This document shows positions 60,658 to 64,000 of a stretch of 64,000 nucleotides of DNA, in pieces (the stretch's first letter is position 1; each line of letters begins with the position of its first letter). Both the position numbers and the translations under genes were made by a program. The notes under the pieces were generated by a model. It had not been told where the DNA came from and did not search any database. It saw only the letters and a program-made list of their open reading frames with translations. This stretch comes from Candidatus Thiodiazotropha sp. (ex Monitilora ramsayi) (GTDB taxonomy: Bacteria; Pseudomonadota; Gammaproteobacteria; Chromatiales; Chromatiaceae), in assembly GCA_025655575.1 (NCBI GenBank), contig JAHXIP010000005.1:62001-126000 (forward strand), given 5' to 3'.

Positions 60658-60949
60658 GGGCCTGTTAACACTAATCCAATGCGCCCTGTTGAGCCTGAAA
60701 AAGCGCCAATCAAGGCGCGAGGAGAGAAGTTTGGTTGTTCCAAATGAGCGACGAGCAACGCCGAGTGGCGCTTTTTCAGGCGCACCCCAAGGGCACTTCC
60801 TTCGGGGCGCAACCCGAAGGGCTGGGGCTGTTTTTGCACCCAGCGGCGTTATCATTCGCTCATGTAGCCGGGCTACACCACGCTCATTCTGCCTTGCTGG
60901 GCACAAAAACAGCTCCAGCAGGGCGGATTGGATTAGTGTTAACAGGCCC
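60658..60949. mobile_element. MITE-like element with 31-bp terminal inverted repeats
   Basis: Both ends read GGGCCTGTTAACACTAATCC towards the centre and match over 31 bp with one difference. TA stands directly outside each end (60656-60657 and 60950-60951), fitting a TA target duplication. Inside are two nested inverted repeats: CCTGAAAAAGCGCCA (60694-60708) with its exact complement at 60766-60780, and a GCTGTTTTTG/CAAAAACAGC pair nearer the right end. Length is 292 bp, with no transposase. It lies between the UspA gene and maeB. Confidence 0.85.
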
Positions 60950-61008
60950 TAACAAACTAAGCTGGGGAAAACGATTGATTGATGGGATTAAACAGGTAGC
61001 AATGCATC

Positions 61009-63288
61009 ATGTCTGAAGAGTTGAGACGAGCGGCGCTCGACTACCACCTCTACCCCAAGCCGGGAAAACTTGAAATCAAGGCCACCAAGCCGATGGCCAA
61101 CCAGCGTGATCTGGCGCTGGCCTATTCGCCGGGTGTGGCTGCGGCGTGCGAGATGATCGAAGAAGACCCTCGCACGGCAGCGGATTACACCGCACGGGGC
61201 AACCTGGTGGCAGTCATTTCCAATGGTACTGCGGTGCTCGGCTTGGGTGCCATCGGCAGCCTTGCCTCAAAACCGGTGATGGAAGGCAAGGCGGTACTCT
61301 TCAAACAGTTTGCAGATATCGATGTGTTCGATATCGAGGTCGAGGAGCGGGACCCTCAGCAGTTCATTGAGACGGTAGCCAGGCTGGAACCCAGCTTCGG
61401 CGGCATCAATCTCGAGGATATCAAAGCGCCTGAGTGCTTCATCATCGAGAAAGCGCTGAAAGCGCGTATGAACATACCGGTATTTCACGACGATCAGCAC
61501 GGTACGGCGATTGTCGTCTGTGCAGCTATCCTCAACGGCTTGAAGGTGGTTGGCAAAGAGATCGGTGAAGTCAGGCTGGTAACCGCCGGCGCGGGAGCCG
61601 CGGCAATGGCCTGTATCGGTCTGCTGGTCGATATGGGATTGAAGAAAGAGAATATCATCGTCACCGACATCGCCGGTGTGGTCTACCAGGGCCGTGCCGG
61701 AGAGATGGATCCCTACAAGGCCGAGTATGCAGTGGATACCGAGCTGCGTACCCTGCAGGAGGCCCTGTCGGGCGCTGACGTCTTTCTCGGTCTTTCTGCT
61801 GCCGGTGTGCTGAAAGCGGAATGGCTGCCTGAAATGGCAGAGAATCCTTTGATTATGGCATTGGCCAACCCGGTACCCGAGATCCTGCCCGAAGAGGCAA
61901 AAGCCGTACGGCCGGATGCGATTCTGGCGACAGGGCGCACCGATTATCCCAATCAGGTCAATAATGTCCTCTGTTTCCCCTTCCTGTTTCGCGGGGCACT
62001 TGATGTAGGTGCCACTGAGATCAATAGCAAGATGAAAGTGGCCTGTGTACGTGCCATTGCCGAAATGGCCGAGGCGGAGTCATCCGATGTGGTGCGATCC
62101 GCCTATGGTGGCCAACAGCTGCAGTTCGGCCCCGAGTATCTGATTCCCAAGCCCTTCGATCCCCGGCTGATGGAGAAGGTGCCCTATGCCGTGGCGGTAG
62201 CCGCCATGGAGTCAGGTGTGGCGACGCGCCCCCTGAGTGATCTGAAGGCATACCAAGACCGCTTACAGCATCGGGTTTTTCGGACCAGTCTGACCATGCG
62301 GCCAATTTTCGAGAAGGCACATCAGGAGTTACGGCGGGTCGTCTATGCGGAAGGACAGCAGGAAAAAGTGCTCGAAGTGGCTCAACAGGTCGTGGACCAG
62401 GCCATCGCCAGGCCTGTCCTTATCGGTCGCCGCGATATCATTCATCAACGCATCGAGACCCTTGGACTGCGTCTGCAGGAAGAGGTCGATTACGAACTGG
62501 TCGATCCCCTCGATAACCCCCAATTAGACCGTTACACCCAGGCCTTTTTCGAACGGGTACAACGGAAAGGCTACTCTCCCAAGGAGGCCCGCAGCTACAT
62601 CGCGCGTAATTCAACGGCCCTTGCTTCAGTGATGCTGGCGTTGGGTGATGTGGATGCCATGATCTGCGGCACCGTGGGACGCTACAGCAACCATCTTCAG
62701 TTGGTTGAAGATGTTGTTGGTACAGAAGGTGGGGTGGAAAAGCTGACTTCCATGAACGCGCTGGTGCTTCACTCTGGCACGTTGTTTATTGCCGATACGT
62801 ATGTGCAGGTCGACCCGACCGCAGAGGAGTTGGCAGAGATTGTCGCGCTTTGTGCGGAAGAGGTGCTCTGGTTCGGTATCGAGCCCAAAGTGGCGCTGCT
62901 TTCGCACTCCAATTTTGGTAGTCACGATTCCCCATCAGCAAAAAAAATGCACAATGCTCTACAGTTAGTGAGAGCGCGTATGCCGGATCTCGAGGTGGAA
63001 GGCGAGATGCACGCCGACCTGGCCCTCTCCGAGGAGTTACGCAAGACAAGGTTTCCCAACTCCCGGTTACAGGGTCGGGCGAATCTTTTAGTCATGCCTA
63101 ACCAGGATGCGGCAAATATCGCCTTTAATATGCTGAAGATGCTGGGCGAAGGCGTTGCTATCGGACCGATTCTGATCGGTGCCGCCAAGTCGGCGCATGT
63201 GGTCACGCCAACCATTACAGTGAGAGGGCTGCTCAATATGACTGCACTGGCCTCGGTGAGAGCCAGTTGCCAGATGAAGCAGGATTGA
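61009..63288 (+). CDS. maeB: NADP-dependent malic enzyme with phosphotransacetylase-like C-terminal domain
   Basis: 759 residues. The malic enzyme N-terminal domain is about 15-165 ([46 protein letters not shown] with metal ligands). The NAD(P) domain is about 165-410 ([19 protein letters not shown]). A PTA-like domain lies at about 425-755 ([54 protein letters not shown]), regulatory in MaeB. It decarboxylates malate to pyruvate and makes NADPH. It lies downstream of the C4-dicarboxylate transporter and before sdhC, so imported C4-acids could be used at once. The MITE-like element separates it from the transporter operon. Confidence 0.94.
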   Translation: MSEELRRAALDYHLYPKPGKLEIKATKPMANQRDLALAYSPGVAAACEMIEEDPRTAADYTARGNLVAVISNGTAVLGLGAIGSLASKPVMEGKAVLFKQFADIDVFDIEVEERDPQQFIETVARLEPSFGGINLEDIKAPECFIIEKALKARMNIPVFHDDQHGTAIVVCAAILNGLKVVGKEIGEVRLVTAGAGAAAMACIGLLVDMGLKKENIIVTDIAGVVYQGRAGEMDPYKAEYAVDTELRTLQEALSGADVFLGLSAAGVLKAEWLPEMAENPLIMALANPVPEILPEEAKAVRPDAILATGRTDYPNQVNNVLCFPFLFRGALDVGATEINSKMKVACVRAIAEMAEAESSDVVRSAYGGQQLQFGPEYLIPKPFDPRLMEKVPYAVAVAAMESGVATRPLSDLKAYQDRLQHRVFRTSLTMRPIFEKAHQELRRVVYAEGQQEKVLEVAQQVVDQAIARPVLIGRRDIIHQRIETLGLRLQEEVDYELVDPLDNPQLDRYTQAFFERVQRKGYSPKEARSYIARNSTALASVMLALGDVDAMICGTVGRYSNHLQLVEDVVGTEGGVEKLTSMNALVLHSGTLFIADTYVQVDPTAEELAEIVALCAEEVLWFGIEPKVALLSHSNFGSHDSPSAKKMHNALQLVRARMPDLEVEGEMHADLALSEELRKTRFPNSRLQGRANLLVMPNQDAANIAFNMLKMLGEGVAIGPILIGAAKSAHVVTPTITVRGLLNMTALASVRASCQMKQD

Positions 63289-63377
63289 GGGTAGAATCCA
63301 GGAGACTGTCCGCACAATGAGGATCTTTTCATTGTCAGGCGGTAAGACTATCAATTAACGAGTTGGAACCTAATGCG

Positions 63378-63758
63378 ATGATAACTACGAAATCGAGACC
63401 GGTCTTTCTCAATCTGATGAAGATAAGGCTGCCTGTTGCCGGGGTGATGTCGATCATTCACCGTGCCACGGGTGTGGTGATGGTGGTCGCCATTCCGCTG
63501 TTGGTCTACCTCCTTGATCTCTCACTCTCCGGTGAAGCGGGTTTTGCCGATACCGCATCCCTGTTCGGCAATGGGCTGGTCAAGTTGATGCTTTTCCTCT
63601 TTTTGTGGGGATTGATGCACCATCTGCTCGCTGGCATCCGTTACCTGTTGATCGACATTGATATCGGTGTTGAAAAACCGCTCTTTCGCCAGACTGCCTG
63701 GGGTGTGATCATAGCAGCCCCTGTGTTGGCCTTGATCCTGATGGGAGGTCTCTCATGA
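63378..63758 (+). CDS. sdhC: Succinate dehydrogenase cytochrome b556 subunit
   Basis: 126 residues with three helices. It opens with SRPVFLNLMKIRLPVAGVMSIIHRATGV (the quinone-site Ser and Arg region) and has GLMHHLLAGIRYLLID with a heme-ligand His. It anchors succinate dehydrogenase and binds heme b and ubiquinone. The ATG at 63378 matches the family N-terminus (RPVFLNL); a TTG at 63363 is less likely. It overlaps sdhD by four bases. Confidence 0.92.
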   Translation: MITTKSRPVFLNLMKIRLPVAGVMSIIHRATGVVMVVAIPLLVYLLDLSLSGEAGFADTASLFGNGLVKLMLFLFLWGLMHHLLAGIRYLLIDIDIGVEKPLFRQTAWGVIIAAPVLALILMGGLS

Positions 63759-64000
63759 GCCGGCAAGCAAGCGGTCTGCGGGCCTGGTTTCTGCAACGAG
63801 CCACCGCCATCTATCTGATGCTGTTTATTCTTTATGTGCTGCAACACATGATCTTTCATGCACCTGCTGATCATGCTGCCTGGCAGGCATGGGTTGCACA
63901 ACCACTGGTCTCACTGGGAGGGCTGCTGTTTTTCGCCTCACTCCTGCTACATGCCTGGGTCGGTATCCGCGATGTGATTATCGACTACGTTCATCCCACC
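63755..64000 (+). CDS. sdhD: Succinate dehydrogenase hydrophobic anchor subunit (cut by window edge)
   Basis: An open frame from the ATG at 63755 to the window edge, 82 codons: MSRQASGLRAWFLQRATAIYLML at the start and LLLHAWVGIRDVIIDY with the heme-ligand His near the break. The first two helices of SdhD are visible. ATGA overlap with sdhC. sdhA and sdhB would be expected beyond the window. Confidence 0.9.
   Translation, partial: MSRQASGLRAWFLQRATAIYLMLFILYVLQHMIFHAPADHAAWQAWVAQPLVSLGGLLFFASLLLHAWVGIRDVIIDYVHPT

Noticed and set aside
60689..61016. Several short frames inside the 292-bp element before maeB
   Set aside because: They follow the inverted-repeat sequence on both strands and are by-products of the palindromic element.
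1..64000. CRISPR array, tRNA, rRNA, complete IS or prophage genes
   Set aside because: No direct-repeat/spacer pattern, no cloverleaf, no rRNA core and no transposase or integrase protein was found on reading both strands.

Overview
The window reads as chromosomal DNA of a gammaproteobacterium. The evidence is a ybbA-ybbP/tesA block, an ffs RNA of the short bacterial type, hspQ, DUF3581 and DUF3465 genes, and an sdhCD-style end. Metabolically it looks like a free-living or host-associated marine or sediment bacterium that uses aromatics and C4-dicarboxylates and copes with copper and changing oxygen. The genus cannot be fixed from sequence reading alone.

Layout. (1) 1-6.8 kb: the start of an RND/MMPL exporter on the minus strand, a very large membrane sensor (periplasmic binding domain, five PAS, two GAF, GGDEF, EAL) and a bacteriohemerythrin. 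(2) 6.8-19.1 kb: a GntR/FCD regulator divergent from a long operon. The operon holds a phenol-hydroxylase-type reductase, a plant-type ferredoxin, a small remnant resembling the N-terminus of catechol 2,3-dioxygenase, a DUF336 gene, and the oxalocrotonate branch of the meta pathway (dmpC, E, F, G, H types) with a CMD/AhpD-family gene inserted. It runs on into a YCF48-type lipoprotein and an RND exporter and ends at a clear terminator. (3) 19.1-22.6 kb: a separate unit with a sigma-54-type promoter, encoding a DUF1302 outer-membrane protein and a DUF1329 periplasmic protein. The palindrome ATATCGATAT-type sites occur before both units and suggest common control. (4) 22.7-29.4 kb: an HCCA-isomerase-like/GST/ABM-membrane gene set, a DUF4398-OmpA lipoprotein, and a two-subunit 2-oxoacid oxidoreductase (korAB type) coupled to a ferritin-like protein.

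(5) 29.7-42.4 kb: two tandem paralogues of unknown family, then a copper island. The island has a Cus-type RND pump (cusA; cusB with four metal-binding zinc-ribbon-like modules), two periplasmic FKBP isomerases, a DUF4412-like protein and a multicopper oxidase. No outer-membrane channel gene is present. A small exported protein after cusA has its signal peptide in a different frame from its body. (6) 43-50.3 kb: ybbP-ybbA divergent from tesA with overlapping start codons, ffs (SRP RNA) with a strong promoter, and a DctB/DctD-like two-component pair. (7) 50.3-56.6 kb: small conserved and unknown genes, a second bacteriohemerythrin, and a 269-bp MITE-like element that overlaps the stop codon of an amidohydrolase gene. 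(8) 56.9-64 kb: a TRAP transporter (dctP, Q, M) with its UspA protein under a good sigma-54 promoter, a second MITE-like element (292 bp), maeB, and sdhC with partial sdhD.

How the genes work together (inference). DctB/DctD probably activates the sigma-54 promoter of the TRAP operon, whose C4-acids feed malic enzyme and succinate dehydrogenase. The RND + YCF48 + DUF1302 + DUF1329 set looks like an envelope-spanning system for a hydrophobic compound, and it is genetically tied to the lower meta pathway. That pairing, together with the loss of the ring-cleavage gene, is the most interesting feature of the window. No CRISPR array, tRNA, rRNA or complete insertion sequence was seen.
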